Assembly (NCBI RefSeq): GCF_026261605.1
Contig: NZ_CP102486.1
Coordinates: forward strand, 2,232,001-2,296,000
Source: Dechloromonas sp. A34
Lineage (GTDB): Bacteria > Pseudomonadota > Gammaproteobacteria > Burkholderiales > Rhodocyclaceae
Direction: 5' to 3'
Length of the DNA stretch: 64,000 nt
The translations under genes and the position numbers were made by a program. Shown piece after piece: positions 37,167 through 47,683 of the stretch; positions within the stretch are counted from its first letter, which is position 1, and every line of letters starts with the position of its first letter. The notes under the pieces are model-generated. The model had not been told where the DNA came from and searched no databases. It worked only from the letters and a program-made list of their open reading frames with translations.

Positions 37167-38123
37167 ATGACCTACCAAGAAAAGCTTCTCCCGGAAATCG
37201 AAATCAAGAGCGAGGAAGTCCGCCAGCGCAAGGCTTTTCTCCAGTTCGGCGACGCCGATGTCGCCACGCTCGAGAGCGTCAATGAAGTCGCCCAGCGCTA
37301 TGCCGATTCGGTGATCGAGGATTTCTATCGGCATGTGCTGTCTTTCCCCGACACCAAGGCCTTCTTCAGCGATCCCGAGGTGCTGGCCCATGTCCAGCGC
37401 ATGCAGAAGGCCTACTTCATGCGCCTGACCCAGGGCAATTACGACCAGGAGTATGTCGCCAACCGGGTCAAGATCGGGGTCATCCACGAACGCATCGGCC
37501 TGCCCGTCAAATCCTACTTCGGCATGTACTGCTTCTACCTGCGCACGGTGCTCGAGCGCCTGCGGCAGGAATACAAGGACACGCCGGAACAGGCCCTGAC
37601 CGTCTTCAATTCGCTGATCAAGCTCACGTTCTTCGACATGGGGCTGGCCATCGACACCTATATCGAATCCCGCGAGCGCACCATCCAGGGCCAGCAGGAG
37701 GCGATCCGCGAACTGTCGACGCCGGTCCTGCTGCTGCGGCCAGGCCTGCTGCTGTTGCCGATCATCGGCCTGATCGATACCCAGCGCGCCCGCCAACTGA
37801 CCGAGCAGCTGCTGCGCTCGGTGCGGAGCAATCGGGCCAAGGTCGTGGTCATCGACGTCACCGGCGTGCCCTCGGTAGACACCAAGGTCGCCAACCACCT
37901 CGTCCAAGCCGTCGAGGCGGCACGGCTGATGGGGGCGACTTCGATCGTCACCGGCATCGCCCCGGACATTGCCCAGACCATGGTCAAGCTCGGCATCGAC
38001 CTGATGCGCATCACCACCGTCGGCGACCTGCAGAGCGGCATCGAAGAGGCGGAGCGTCTGCTCGGCTACACCGTGGTCAGGAATGCCGCGGTGCCCGGCC
38101 CGGGCGAAAAGGAACGGCCATGA
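37167..38123 (+). CDS. rsbR: Globin-coupled RsbR-like stressosome protein
   Basis: A 318-residue protein. Residues about 20-175 are a globin-coupled sensor: the proximal heme His is H107 in the IGVIHERIGLP segment. Residues about 185-305 are a STAS domain with VVVIDVTGVPSVDTK, where T239 corresponds to a threonine phosphorylated by RsbT in Bacillus. It is a heme-based (O2 or NO) sensor of a stressosome. GGAGG precedes the ATG. It overlaps rsbS by 4 bases, and the following genes complete the module. Confidence 0.92.
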   Translation: MTYQEKLLPEIEIKSEEVRQRKAFLQFGDADVATLESVNEVAQRYADSVIEDFYRHVLSFPDTKAFFSDPEVLAHVQRMQKAYFMRLTQGNYDQEYVANRVKIGVIHERIGLPVKSYFGMYCFYLRTVLERLRQEYKDTPEQALTVFNSLIKLTFFDMGLAIDTYIESRERTIQGQQEAIRELSTPVLLLRPGLLLLPIIGLIDTQRARQLTEQLLRSVRSNRAKVVVIDVTGVPSVDTKVANHLVQAVEAARLMGATSIVTGIAPDIAQTMVKLGIDLMRITTVGDLQSGIEEAERLLGYTVVRNAAVPGPGEKERP

Positions 38124-38497
38124 GCCAGAACCGTGCCCCGATCCTGAAACTTGGGAGCACGCTGATCGCCTCGGTCCAGGAGGCGCTGATGGATGCCGAT
38201 CTGCTCGGCCTGCGCGATGAGCTGGTGGCCGATGTCAAGCGCTACCGGGCGACCGGCGTCATCATCGATGTCACCGTTCTCGACGTGCTCGATTCCTTCG
38301 CCGCACGCACCATCCGCAATATCGCCCAGATGACGCGGCTGATCGGGGCGCGCACGGTGATCGTCGGCATTCAGCCCGATGTCGCCTTTTCAATGGTGCA
38401 ACTGGGCCTGACCCTCGAGGGCATCGATACGGCGCTCGATCTCGAGGACGGCCTGGCGCTGCTCGATGTCGAACTGGGGTGCGTGCGCCGTGACTGA
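38120..38497 (+). CDS. rsbS: RsbS-like STAS antagonist
   Basis: A 125-residue single STAS domain, the scaffold protein of the stressosome. S59 in the VLDSFAAR segment matches the phosphorylated serine of Bacillus RsbS. It overlaps rsbR (ATGA) and rsbT. In a stressosome it sequesters RsbT until phosphorylated. Confidence 0.92.
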   Translation: MSQNRAPILKLGSTLIASVQEALMDADLLGLRDELVADVKRYRATGVIIDVTVLDVLDSFAARTIRNIAQMTRLIGARTVIVGIQPDVAFSMVQLGLTLEGIDTALDLEDGLALLDVELGCVRRD

Positions 38498-38891
38498 AGA
38501 ACTGACCGTTCCCATCCGCTCCGAAGCCGATCTGGTGACGGCCCGGCTGCGCGGGCGCGAGATTGCCTCGGTGCTGCACTTTTCGTCGAGCGAGCTGACC
38601 CTGATCGCGACCGCCATTTCGGAAGTCACGCGCAATATCCTGACCTACGCCGGCAGTGGCGAACTCAGCCTGCGCCTGATCCAGCAGGCCCAGAAAATGG
38701 GGGTGTTGATCGTCGCCCGCGACCACGGGCCGGGCATCGCCGACCTTGCGGCGGCGATGCAGGACGGCTACAGCACCTCGGGCAGCCTGGGGCTCGGTCT
38801 GCCCGGCTCGAAACGGCTGATGGACGAATTCGCGATCGCCTCCGAAGTCGGCCAGGGCACCACCGTCACCATGACCAAGTGGAAACTGTAG
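38490..38891 (+). CDS. rsbT: RsbT-like switch kinase
   Basis: A 133-residue GHKL serine/threonine kinase. The N box is SEVTRNILTYA, G1 is DHGPGI and G2 SLGLGLPGSKRLMDEF. It phosphorylates RsbR and RsbS, then leaves the stressosome to act on a partner. The start is GTG in a GTGACTGA overlap of 8 bases with rsbS; an upstream ATG would overlap more. Confidence 0.9.
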   Translation: MTEELTVPIRSEADLVTARLRGREIASVLHFSSSELTLIATAISEVTRNILTYAGSGELSLRLIQQAQKMGVLIVARDHGPGIADLAAAMQDGYSTSGSLGLGLPGSKRLMDEFAIASEVGQGTTVTMTKWKL

Positions 38892-38893
38892 CG

Positions 38894-39526
38894 ATGAACC
38901 GCCCCGGCCCCCCTTACGAATACGCTGTCGCCGGGCGGGCGATCGGCGGCGAACGGCAATCGGGGGATGCCGCGCTGGTCCAGGCTACCACCGACGGCGT
39001 GCTGATCGCCGTGGTCGATGGCCTCGGCCATGGCGACGAAGCGGCAATGGCGGCGCAGACCGCGGTCGCGGTCTTGCGCGAGCATGCGGGCGAGCCGCTA
39101 GCCAGCCTGCTGCAGCGTTGCCACCTGCACCTGCAGCCGACCCGCGGCGCGGCGATGGCGGTGGCGATGGTCGATACGGCCAAGGCAACCCTGACCTGGG
39201 CCGGGGTCGGCAATGTCGAGGCGGTCCTGGTCGCCTCGCCGCGGAGTCCGGTACGCGGCAAGCAATGCCTGACCAACCGCTGCGGAGTGGTCGGTTACCG
39301 GCTGCCGGCGGTGGAGGGCAGGGAAGTGCCGATCTATCCCGGCGACCTGCTGATTCTCGCCACCGACGGTATCGACGAATGTTTTGTATCGGCCGAGATG
39401 CCGCGCGGTCCCCCCGACCATCTGGCGCGCTCCATTCTCGACTGCCATGGCAAGGCGACCGACGACGCGCTGGTCCTGGTCCTGCGCTGGCTCGGTGCCG
39501 AAGCATCCTTGCGGAGAGCCTCATGA
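38894..39526 (+). CDS. rsbX: RsbX-like PP2C phosphatase
   Basis: A 210-residue PP2C/SpoIIE-type phosphatase. Metal ligands: GDAALV, VVDGLGHGDEA, TDGIDECF. RsbX removes phosphates from RsbR and RsbS and resets the stressosome. It starts 2 bases after rsbT. The last bases overlap the diguanylate-cyclase gene (ATGA). Confidence 0.88.
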   Translation: MNRPGPPYEYAVAGRAIGGERQSGDAALVQATTDGVLIAVVDGLGHGDEAAMAAQTAVAVLREHAGEPLASLLQRCHLHLQPTRGAAMAVAMVDTAKATLTWAGVGNVEAVLVASPRSPVRGKQCLTNRCGVVGYRLPAVEGREVPIYPGDLLILATDGIDECFVSAEMPRGPPDHLARSILDCHGKATDDALVLVLRWLGAEASLRRAS

Positions 39527-41523
39527 ATTCCGAAGCGAGAAATTTTGCCGCTGATTATGAATTGGCATTGCTCGACTACCTGAACGGCGGCGATGAAGAA
39601 ACCGCGCTGCAACTCGCCTACGAACTGGGGCGCCGGGCAATTTCCGGCGAGCAGAGCATTCTCGGCCTGATCGGCATTCACTACCGCCTGGTGCAGACGA
39701 TCCGGCCCCAGCCCAACGGCGGCCAGCCACATGGCCAGACGATCGCCCGCGGCGAGGCTTTTGTCACCCAGGTCATGGCGCTGTTCGAGATGACCCACCG
39801 CCAGACGCTGGAAATGAACCAGTCGCTGCGCGCCAGCGAGCGGCGCAAGGCGGCGATCGTCGGCAGTGCCTTCGACAGCATCATCAGTTTCGATGCCAAT
39901 GGCCGGATCATCGACTTCAACCCGGCCGCCGAGCAAATGTTCGGGCGGGCTCGGGGGCAGGTCATCGGCCATGACCTGGCCGAACTGATCCTGCCGGACA
40001 ACCGGCGCGAGGCCTTTCGTCAGAGCCTCGAACACTGCCGCAAACCGCCGGAATGTGCGGCGCCTGGCCAACGCGAGGAAATCACCGCGCTGCGCGCCGA
40101 CGGCCGGGAGTTTCCGGTGGAAATGGCGGTCACCTACATCGCGGTCGACAACTCGCCGTTCTTTACCGCCTACCTGCGCGACCTGACCGAACGCAAGGCC
40201 TACGAGGCCAAGATCGAGTATCTGGCGACCCACGATGCGCTGACCGACCTCGCCAACCGCAATTTGCTCAAGGACCGCCTCGAACAGGCGATCGCCCAGC
40301 TCGGCCGCCGCCAGGACCAGGCCATCGCCGTACTCTTCATCGGCGTCGAGCGTTTCAAGTTCATCAACGACAGTATGGGCCACTCGTTCGGCGATGCGCT
40401 GATCAAGGAGATTGCCGGGCGTCTGCAGCACAGCGTGCACGACGGTGACACGGTGGCCCGGCAGAGCGGCGACGAATTCGTCATCGTCATGGCCGGACTG
40501 AAGAATGGCGTCCAGGAAGCCTTACGCGGGGCCAGCGAAATTCTCGCGATGTTCATGCAGCCCTTCGCCGTCGACGGGCACGCCATCCATCTCGCCTGCA
40601 GCATCGGCATCAGCCTCTACCCCAACGACGGCAAGGATGTCGAAATGCTGCTCGCCAACGCCGATGCCGCCATGCATCGCGCCAAGGCCGCCGGCGGCGG
40701 CACGGTCCAGTTCTACACGCGCGACCTCAGCGCCTTTGCCGCCGAGCGGGTCAAGCTCGAGAATGCGCTGTGGGGAGGGCTCGAGAAGGGCGAGTTCAGC
40801 GTCTACTACCAGCCCCAGGTGCGCGTCGCCGACGGCGCCATCGTCGGCGCCGAGGCGCTGATCCGCTGGCAGCACCCGGAACTCGGCATGATTCACCCGG
40901 CGCGCTTCATCGCGCTGGCCGAGGAGACCGGCCTGATCGGTCCGATCGGCGAGTGGGTGCTGGAAACCGCCAATGCGCAGAATCGCGTCTGGCAACGCGA
41001 CGGCTTCCCCGGGTTCCGGATGGCGGTCAATGTCTCGACGCGGCAATTCCGCCAGGGCGGCATCCTGCAGTCCCTCGAATCGCTGCTCGCCGCCCACGAG
41101 CTGGCGCCGGACTCGCTGGAGCTAGAAGTTACCGAAAGCAGCCTGATGGAGGACATGGACGAATCGATCCGCATCCTCAACGAATTGCGCGCCCTCGGCG
41201 CCAGCATCTCGCTCGACGATTTTGGCACCGGCTACTCCTCGCTCGCCTACCTGCGCCGCCTGCCGGTCGATCGCCTGAAGATCGACCAGTCCTTCGTGCA
41301 CGACATGGAGGCCGACGAGCAGAAGAAAACCATGGTCAGGGAAATCATCCATCTGTCGCAGGCCTTCGACCTGAGCATCATCGCCGAAGGCGTCGAAACC
41401 CACGGCGAGCTGGCCTTCCTCGCCGACCACGGCTGCCACGAATACCAGGGCTATCTCTTTTCCAAGCCGCTGCCGGCCAGCGAATTCGAACGCCTGCTGC
41501 GCCGGGGCAGCCGGCTGATGTGA
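39523..41523 (+). CDS. PAS-GGDEF-EAL cyclic-di-GMP enzyme with RsbU-like N-terminus
   Basis: A 666-residue protein, the apparent output of the stressosome. Residues 1-100 are a helical region like the RsbT-binding N-terminus of RsbU, so RsbT could bind it. PAS (about 115-225) follows, then GGDEF with SGDEF in the active loop, and a complete EAL domain (EALIRW, then DDFGTGYSS, EGVET). No RxxD inhibitory site is seen. It may make or break cyclic-di-GMP. The GGAG site and ATGA overlap place it in the rsb operon; linking an O2-sensing stressosome to c-di-GMP is inference. Confidence 0.9.
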   Translation: MNSEARNFAADYELALLDYLNGGDEETALQLAYELGRRAISGEQSILGLIGIHYRLVQTIRPQPNGGQPHGQTIARGEAFVTQVMALFEMTHRQTLEMNQSLRASERRKAAIVGSAFDSIISFDANGRIIDFNPAAEQMFGRARGQVIGHDLAELILPDNRREAFRQSLEHCRKPPECAAPGQREEITALRADGREFPVEMAVTYIAVDNSPFFTAYLRDLTERKAYEAKIEYLATHDALTDLANRNLLKDRLEQAIAQLGRRQDQAIAVLFIGVERFKFINDSMGHSFGDALIKEIAGRLQHSVHDGDTVARQSGDEFVIVMAGLKNGVQEALRGASEILAMFMQPFAVDGHAIHLACSIGISLYPNDGKDVEMLLANADAAMHRAKAAGGGTVQFYTRDLSAFAAERVKLENALWGGLEKGEFSVYYQPQVRVADGAIVGAEALIRWQHPELGMIHPARFIALAEETGLIGPIGEWVLETANAQNRVWQRDGFPGFRMAVNVSTRQFRQGGILQSLESLLAAHELAPDSLELEVTESSLMEDMDESIRILNELRALGASISLDDFGTGYSSLAYLRRLPVDRLKIDQSFVHDMEADEQKKTMVREIIHLSQAFDLSIIAEGVETHGELAFLADHGCHEYQGYLFSKPLPASEFERLLRRGSRLM

Positions 41524-41577
41524 GGACGCCGGCGCGCTGATTTCGTCTTTCGGCGTCGGCCCGGCTAAAGTGAAGCC

Positions 41578-41952
41578 ATGCTCTATCGCTTGCTGGCCGA
41601 CGCGGTGCTGCTCCTGCACCTGGCCTTCATCCTCTTCGTCGTGCTCGGCGTGCTGCCCGTCTGGCATTTTCGGCAACTCGCCTGGCTGCACGTACCGGCG
41701 GTAATCTGGGCCGGGGTGATCGAATTCAGCGGCCGGGTCTGTCCGCTGACCCCGCTCGAAAACCATCTGCGCCGGCTGGGCGGCGAGGCCGGCTACACAG
41801 GCGGTTTTATCGAGAACTACCTGTTGCCCGTCATCTATCCGCCCGGTTTGTCGCGCGAGATGCAGTTCGCTCTGGGCCTCGTTGTCATCGTCATCAACGG
41901 GCTAGCCTACGGCTGGCTGCTGTTCCGGGCGCGACGCCATGAGCGCAGCTAG
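41578..41952 (+). CDS. DUF2784 membrane protein
   Basis: A 124-residue membrane protein with about three helices, including LLADAVLLLHLAFILFVVLG and the Cys-Pro segment CPLTPLEN. Family DUF2784, function unknown. It overlaps the next gene by 14 bases. Confidence 0.85.
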   Translation: MLYRLLADAVLLLHLAFILFVVLGVLPVWHFRQLAWLHVPAVIWAGVIEFSGRVCPLTPLENHLRRLGGEAGYTGGFIENYLLPVIYPPGLSREMQFALGLVVIVINGLAYGWLLFRARRHERS

Positions 41953-42766
41953 TACCACAAAGGCAAGGGCTGGTATTTACCGGGTCGGGCTGACCCTGCT
42001 CGTCGTTTGCCTGCTCCTCGCCGGAGGTCTCGCCATGCTTCAGGACGATCTGATCTACTTCCCCGACAATCCGCCGCGCGCCGACCTGCTCGCCGACGCC
42101 CGCCGCCAAGGCCTGACCGCCTGGCCGGACGACAGCGACTATCGGGGCCTGCTGCGCGAACCGAGCGGCCCGGCCCGCGGCACGGTGCTGTTGTTTCACG
42201 GCAACGCCGGGCATGCCGGGCACCGCGCCGCCTATGCCGCCGAGCTGGCGCGACTCGGCCTGCGCGTGATCCTCGCCGAATACCCGGCCTATGGCTCGCG
42301 CCCCGGCCGGCTCGGTGAAGCGGCGCTGGTTGCCGACGCCGCCGCGAGCTTAAGCCTGGCCCGTCGCCAGTTTGGCGGGCCGCTGCTGCTTGCCGGCGAG
42401 TCGCTGGGTGCCGGCGTTGCCGCTGCTGTGGCGAAATCGGCCGAGGTCGCCGGCATCCTGCTGATCACTCCTTGGGACAGTCTCGCCAGCGTGGCGCGCC
42501 ACCACTACCCCGGGCTGCCGGTTGGTTGGGTACTGCGCGACGATTACGACAGCATCGCCAATCTCGCCGGCTACCCGGGGCGCGTCGCCGTGGTCGTCGC
42601 CGAGCGCGACAGCATTATCCCGCCGGCCCTGGGTCGCCGCCTGTTCGCCAGCCTGGGCGAACCCAAGCGGCTGTGGGTCGTCCCCGCCGCCGACCACAAC
42701 GACTGGCTGGGGCGCGTCGATGCGGCGTGGTGGGCGTCGGTTATCGGGTATCTGCGCGGCGACTAG
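41939..42766 (+). CDS. Membrane-anchored alpha/beta hydrolase (BEM46/YfhR-like)
   Basis: A 275-residue protein: an N-terminal signal anchor (residues 14-35), then an alpha/beta hydrolase with LLFHGNAGHAGHR, nucleophile elbow GESLGAG, an acid in the ERDSIIP segment and a His in ADHNDWL. This is the YfhR/BEM46 pattern, facing the periplasm. Substrate unknown. Confidence 0.87.
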   Translation: MSAASTTKARAGIYRVGLTLLVVCLLLAGGLAMLQDDLIYFPDNPPRADLLADARRQGLTAWPDDSDYRGLLREPSGPARGTVLLFHGNAGHAGHRAAYAAELARLGLRVILAEYPAYGSRPGRLGEAALVADAAASLSLARRQFGGPLLLAGESLGAGVAAAVAKSAEVAGILLITPWDSLASVARHHYPGLPVGWVLRDDYDSIANLAGYPGRVAVVVAERDSIIPPALGRRLFASLGEPKRLWVVPAADHNDWLGRVDAAWWASVIGYLRGD

Positions 42767-42808
42767 AAAAGCCGGGCACCGGGCGAGGGCGGGCCAGGTG
42801 CCGGAAGA

Positions 42809-45252
42809 TCAGCTACGCGCCAGGCGCAGCCTTGCCGTCTCGGCAATGTGCGTATTGAGCTCCTGATTCCGGGCCAGCAGCTGGGAGAAGTCGCTGGCCG
42901 TCATCACCAGTAGCTCGCCAAAGCCCAACGCCGTCACGTCGGCGGTGCGCGGTGCCTGGGTGAGCAGCGCCAATTCACCGAAGAAGTCGCCCGAGCCAAG
43001 TCTGCGCGGTTGGCCGGTGACTGCCACTTCAAGCGCACCGGAGGCGATAAAGAACATTTCCTGTCCCTTTTCGCCCTTGCGGATTAGCTTCTCGCCGGGC
43101 AATACGAAACGCGGTTTGAGAACGGCAGCAACCGACTCGAGCACGGCAGTCTCGAGACCTTGAAACAACGGTACCTTGAGCAGCAACGCCATGGCACTCA
43201 GCTGGGTGTCCAGCGAGGGGCGCCGACTTGCGCCATGCCATCGCGTTCTGAGATCGCCGAGCAACTCGCGCAAGACTTCCCGGCTGATCACCGCTTCATT
43301 GAACAAGCGCAGGTATTCGGCATGCTCGATGCGCAGCGCGGCACGTTCGAGGTACTGAACCTGCATCTTTTCGACAAATTCACCGTACTGAAGCTGTAGC
43401 GCCGACAGCGTGCCTTCGATTGCTTCAAGTCTCTGCTCCAGCACCTTACGCAGCGATTTCGCTGCCTCGGGCCCGAGCATTTCCGGAATGCGGTTCTCGG
43501 CGAACTGCAACAAACTATGGGTCGTGGCCCGGCCAACCAGCAAGGCTTCCAGTCGATCGCCCAGGGCGCCCGCCAACCACCCCTGCCAGCCAAACCGTCG
43601 ATGCACCTCGATCGAAAGGCGGAATTCCAGTGGGAAGGCAAGTTCCCGCCGCGCCGCCAACTCATAACCGTCATGGCCCTCGGATCTGGCGCCATCCTCC
43701 AGATGATAGGCCTGCGCTACCAGGTTACGGACGATCCGTCCCGAAACGATGCGTTCCCGATAATGCTGCAAATGCAGTGCCTGCTCGCGGCGAGCCGCAG
43801 CCACCAATGCGGCGCGCGAGCGCTCCTCTTTGGAGAGCAGGTTATCCGCATCGATTGCCGATTCGGATTCCTGCAGGCGCCGGGTGTAGTGCTCGGTCAA
43901 GTTCTGGCGAGCGACCACATCGATACGGTACTGATCACCGGCGGCGTTGAGTCGGTGCTCGACCGTACCCAGGCTGTGAGCGATCGCCCGACCGCGCAGG
44001 ATACGATCCACCGCCGACAGGCGATCGATGCCGAGAGCCCGGATCAGTGGTCGCAGCGTCAGGCCATTGACGAACAACGTAAAGAGGACAAAAGCGGTGA
44101 CCAGCGTCGATACCAGGCGCTTGACCTCGGGCGGCACCGCCGGGTGTTCGAGTACGGCCAGGGCAAGCGCCAGCGAAATGGCGCCGCGCAGCCCGCCCCA
44201 AAGAATCACCAGGCGCAGCCCGACCTCCACCTTTTGCGCCATCCCGACGGCGCTCATCATCGGCATCAGCCCGAAGAGGACGATCCCGCGGGCGGCCAGG
44301 GCGCTCAGCACCAGAACACCCAGCATCAGGATGTCGGAAAGTCCGGCCCGGAAAGCAGGTCCGGAATTCGCAAGGCAGCGAGCAGGAAAATCAGAGAACT
44401 CGCCCAATAACCCAACTGCTTCCATATCCGGACCAGGAAGGACCAGGTTTCGGGCGAGACGCGAGTCCGTCCGTCATAGGAGAAGACCAGCGCCGCCGAG
44501 ACGACGGCGACTACGCCGGAGACAGCGAAGGCGAGCTCGGCGATCACGAAGGCGAGGTAGGCGACGGTCACCGTGACCGTCACTTCTGCCGTTCGCTTGC
44601 CGGGTAGATGGGCCAGCAGGTGGGTGGCCAGAACGGCGAGCACGAATCCGACCAGTACGCCGCCCGAAAAGCCGCGCAAGAACGACCAGACGGCATCGTT
44701 CCAGTCGCCCGCGCCGGTCGTCAGCATGGCCATCAGGACCGAAAACAAGGCAATGGCCGCGGCATCGTTGAACAGGCTTTCGCCTTCGACCAGCAGGCCC
44801 AGGCGATGGGGAACGCTCAGATCCTTGAACAGCGCCACGACGGCGACCGGGTCGGTGGTCGAAACGATGGCCGCCAACAGCAGGCAGGCCAGCAAGCCAT
44901 GGGTCGAGATCGCGGCCAGGGAGAAGCCGACGACGACGGTCGAGGCGAGTACGGCGACAACTGCGAGTAGCAGTATCGGCCCGATATCGGCCAACAGGCG
45001 ACGGACATCGATGTCGATCGCCGTTTCAAACAGCAGGATGGGGAGAAACAGGTACAAAAACGCCTCGCTGGAAATTGTCAGCGAGGCACTCGGTGCAAAG
45101 TTGGCGAGGTCCACGGTGAACCCGAGTAGCGCACCGACGATCACCAGCACGATCGACAGCGGCAGGCTCAGCCGACGGGCGATCGGCTCGGTGACCACAA
45201 TGACCGCAAACAAGATGGCTACGCCAAGAACGGATATCGGAACGCTGGCCAT
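42809..45252 (-). pseudogene. Na+/H+ antiporter with C-terminal cNMP domain, frameshifted
   Basis: Two overlapping frames together make one protein of about 810 residues. The first (44326-45252) gives an NhaP/CPA1-type N-terminal half with the ion-binding helix VEGESLFNDAAA. The second, in another frame from about 44380 down to 42809, continues with the remaining membrane helices (LSDILMLGVLVLSALAARGI), a long cytosolic region and a cyclic-nucleotide-binding domain (KGEKGQEMFFIASGALEV, GSGDFFGELALL). One base gained or lost in about 44335-44385 explains the break. It is either a sequencing error or a real mutation. Confidence 0.82.
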
Positions 45253-45374
45253 TCACTGCCTCCCTGTTGCTGAAACCTGCCCAGTTGCTGCCTTACGGGT
45301 AGCGCCCGTCTGGCCAGCCGCTTCATTTGTGCGGTTGTAGTCCATGCTTTCGCTAGCGCCCGGCGTATGGCAAT

Positions 45375-47549
45375 TCATTTTTCGGCCATCAAAATCAGGT
45401 TGCCGCCGTCGCCATTCTCAAGACGGCTGGTGTATAGCTTGATCAGCGGGTCCTCCGGATAGCGACTGGCAAGTTCGGCAAACATCGCTTTCGCCTGTTC
45501 CTGACCACCGGCGACCGACAATTGGTCGTAGGCTTCCAGATATAGCTGGCGCGGCGCATAGCGCTGTTCGCGCTCGTCGACCAGGGGCTCGAATACCTCG
45601 ATCGCCTCACTTTTGCCTTTCAGGATCAGGCGCCCCACCGGGCGCACCGCCGCGTCCGGACAGCCGGCCAGGATCGCCGCCGAGAGGCAGATGTTGGTAC
45701 CGATCTGCTTGTTGGCGCTTTCCAGCCGGGACGCCGTATTGACTGGGTCGCCCAGGGCACGGTAATCGAACATGGTCGAACCCCCGAAGTTACCGACGAT
45801 CACTTCGCCGGAATGGATACCGATGCGGGTGATGCCGAATTTGATCCCTTCGGCATTGAGTTTTCGCGCATGGCCGATGGCAAAGGCATCCATTGCCAGT
45901 GCGCAGGCCAGGGCGCGCGCCCGATGATCCGGCTGCGGCACCGGCGCTGAAAACATGATCACCACGGCGTCGCCGACGATCCGGTCGAGCGTTCCTTCGT
46001 AATGGAAGGCGATGCCGATCATCTGGTCCAGGTAGTCATTCAACATGGCTACCGCATCGCCCGGATCGATGCTTTCCATCAGGCTGGTGAAATTCGCCAG
46101 ATCCGTGAACACAAAGCTGCATTCCTGGCGCACCCCGCCCAGACTCATGGCTTCCGGGTGCTTGACCAGATACTCGACCCGGTTTGGCGAGACGTAGCGG
46201 GAAAACACGTCCTTGATCCAGCGCTGTTCGCGCTCGCTGATGAGGTGATGGATCAGGCTTCCCAGCGCAAACGCCAAAGCGAAAATCAGCGCGGGGGTCA
46301 CCGTATTGACCAGCAGCGCATGTTCGCGAAAGGCATACCAGCCGCCGGCCAGCACCAGCGTCAGGAAGGCGGCGGTGACACTGGCGGCGGTCAGGGCGCG
46401 GGCGCGGATCGCCAGGAAGGAGATGGCCAGCCCGCCGACGATGATGGCGATGACCTCGGCCGCCTTGGCCCAGTTCGGACGCGACAGGATGTGGCCGGAC
46501 AAAATCTGTTCAAGGACCTGGGCATGGGCTTCCACCCCGGGCATGACGCCGCCGAGCGGGCTAAAGCGAAGATCCATCAGTCCCTGGGCCGAACTGCCGA
46601 TCAATACGATATGCCCGGCCAGCAGCGCGGCGGGAACCTCGCCGGAAAGAACCTTCCAGGCGGGCAGGTAACGATCGGCCACCGACCGTGAGTAATGCAC
46701 CCAGATCTCGCCCTCGGCTGTCGTCGGAATCTTGTAGCTTCCGATCCTGACCTCGGACAACCCGTTCCCTTGCGGCAAGGCCTTAAGGAAATAATTCCGC
46801 TCGCCCTGCGCCACGCGCAGCGACTCCGCTGCGATGCTCGGGACTGGCTTGCCGCCCAGGCTCAAGACCAGCGGAACACGACGAATGATGCCATCGCTGT
46901 CGGCGACAAAATTCAGGGCGCCGTTGCCCAGCGCGAACCCTTCAAGTTCTGGCCGGGCCGGGATCACCGAACCAAAGCCATGGAGGCGCCCGGCCGGATG
47001 GTCTCCGGAATTGACGTAGCGAAACGGTCGGTGTGCCAGACCCGATGCCTCGTCGCTGGCTGGTTCGCCACCAGTTCCGCTGCTTGGTGTGCCGCCGTGC
47101 AAGACAAAGCCGAGCACGACGCCGGCCTCTTCGAAGCTTTTGGCCAGCACCTGGTCATGGTCGGGCAGTCCATCCAGTGTTCGTCGTGCGGCGCCGCCCA
47201 GTTGCCAGAGCTTGGCCATGGCTTGGGGCGAGGTTCGATCGGCCTCGGCCAGCAGCACGTCGAAGCCGATCGCGGCTACCTCCGCCCGCTTCAGGCGCTG
47301 TACCAGTTCGGCTAGGCGCGTCCGCGGCCAGGGCCATTGACCGAAGCGGGCCAGGCTCTCCTCGTCAATGTCCACGATCCGGACCGGAACCTCGACGTAG
47401 GCCCGGGGATGCCAGCGCTGATACTGGTCGAATACGTTGTTGCGCAGGGTTTGCATCGGCAGCGGGTCGAGGATCAACAGTGCGAGCCCGAAGACGACCG
47501 AGATGATCGGCAGCAGGATGCCCAGGCGCTTGAGCGCCTTGTTCTTCAT
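45375..47549 (-). CDS. CHASE2-domain adenylate/guanylate cyclase
   Basis: A 724-residue inner-membrane enzyme. A short N-terminal helix, a periplasmic CHASE2 sensor (about 40-375), three membrane helices (about 385-460) and a class III cyclase domain (about 485-660), with metal ligands in the FVFTDLANFTSLME and VGDAVVIMF segments. A C-terminal region (FEPLVDEREQRYAP ...) looks like a short TPR tail. CHASE2 cyclases commonly neighbour FecR-domain proteins, as here. It probably makes cAMP for the two cNMP-domain proteins in the same locus. Start chosen by position of the first hydrophobic helix. Confidence 0.92.
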   Translation of the reverse strand: MKNKALKRLGILLPIISVVFGLALLILDPLPMQTLRNNVFDQYQRWHPRAYVEVPVRIVDIDEESLARFGQWPWPRTRLAELVQRLKRAEVAAIGFDVLLAEADRTSPQAMAKLWQLGGAARRTLDGLPDHDQVLAKSFEEAGVVLGFVLHGGTPSSGTGGEPASDEASGLAHRPFRYVNSGDHPAGRLHGFGSVIPARPELEGFALGNGALNFVADSDGIIRRVPLVLSLGGKPVPSIAAESLRVAQGERNYFLKALPQGNGLSEVRIGSYKIPTTAEGEIWVHYSRSVADRYLPAWKVLSGEVPAALLAGHIVLIGSSAQGLMDLRFSPLGGVMPGVEAHAQVLEQILSGHILSRPNWAKAAEVIAIIVGGLAISFLAIRARALTAASVTAAFLTLVLAGGWYAFREHALLVNTVTPALIFALAFALGSLIHHLISEREQRWIKDVFSRYVSPNRVEYLVKHPEAMSLGGVRQECSFVFTDLANFTSLMESIDPGDAVAMLNDYLDQMIGIAFHYEGTLDRIVGDAVVIMFSAPVPQPDHRARALACALAMDAFAIGHARKLNAEGIKFGITRIGIHSGEVIVGNFGGSTMFDYRALGDPVNTASRLESANKQIGTNICLSAAILAGCPDAAVRPVGRLILKGKSEAIEVFEPLVDEREQRYAPRQLYLEAYDQLSVAGGQEQAKAMFAELASRYPEDPLIKLYTSRLENGDGGNLILMAEK

Positions 47550-47683
47550 GAATCCCGTTGCAACCTGGGTCGTCGTCAATTGGCCCCCTGCCAGATGAAG
47601 TCGCACAGGCTGAGTTCCGTGCGCCGCGTATTGCTCAATATCTCCTGTCGTTCTGCGCCCCCCTGCAAGGGCTTGCCGTGCCC

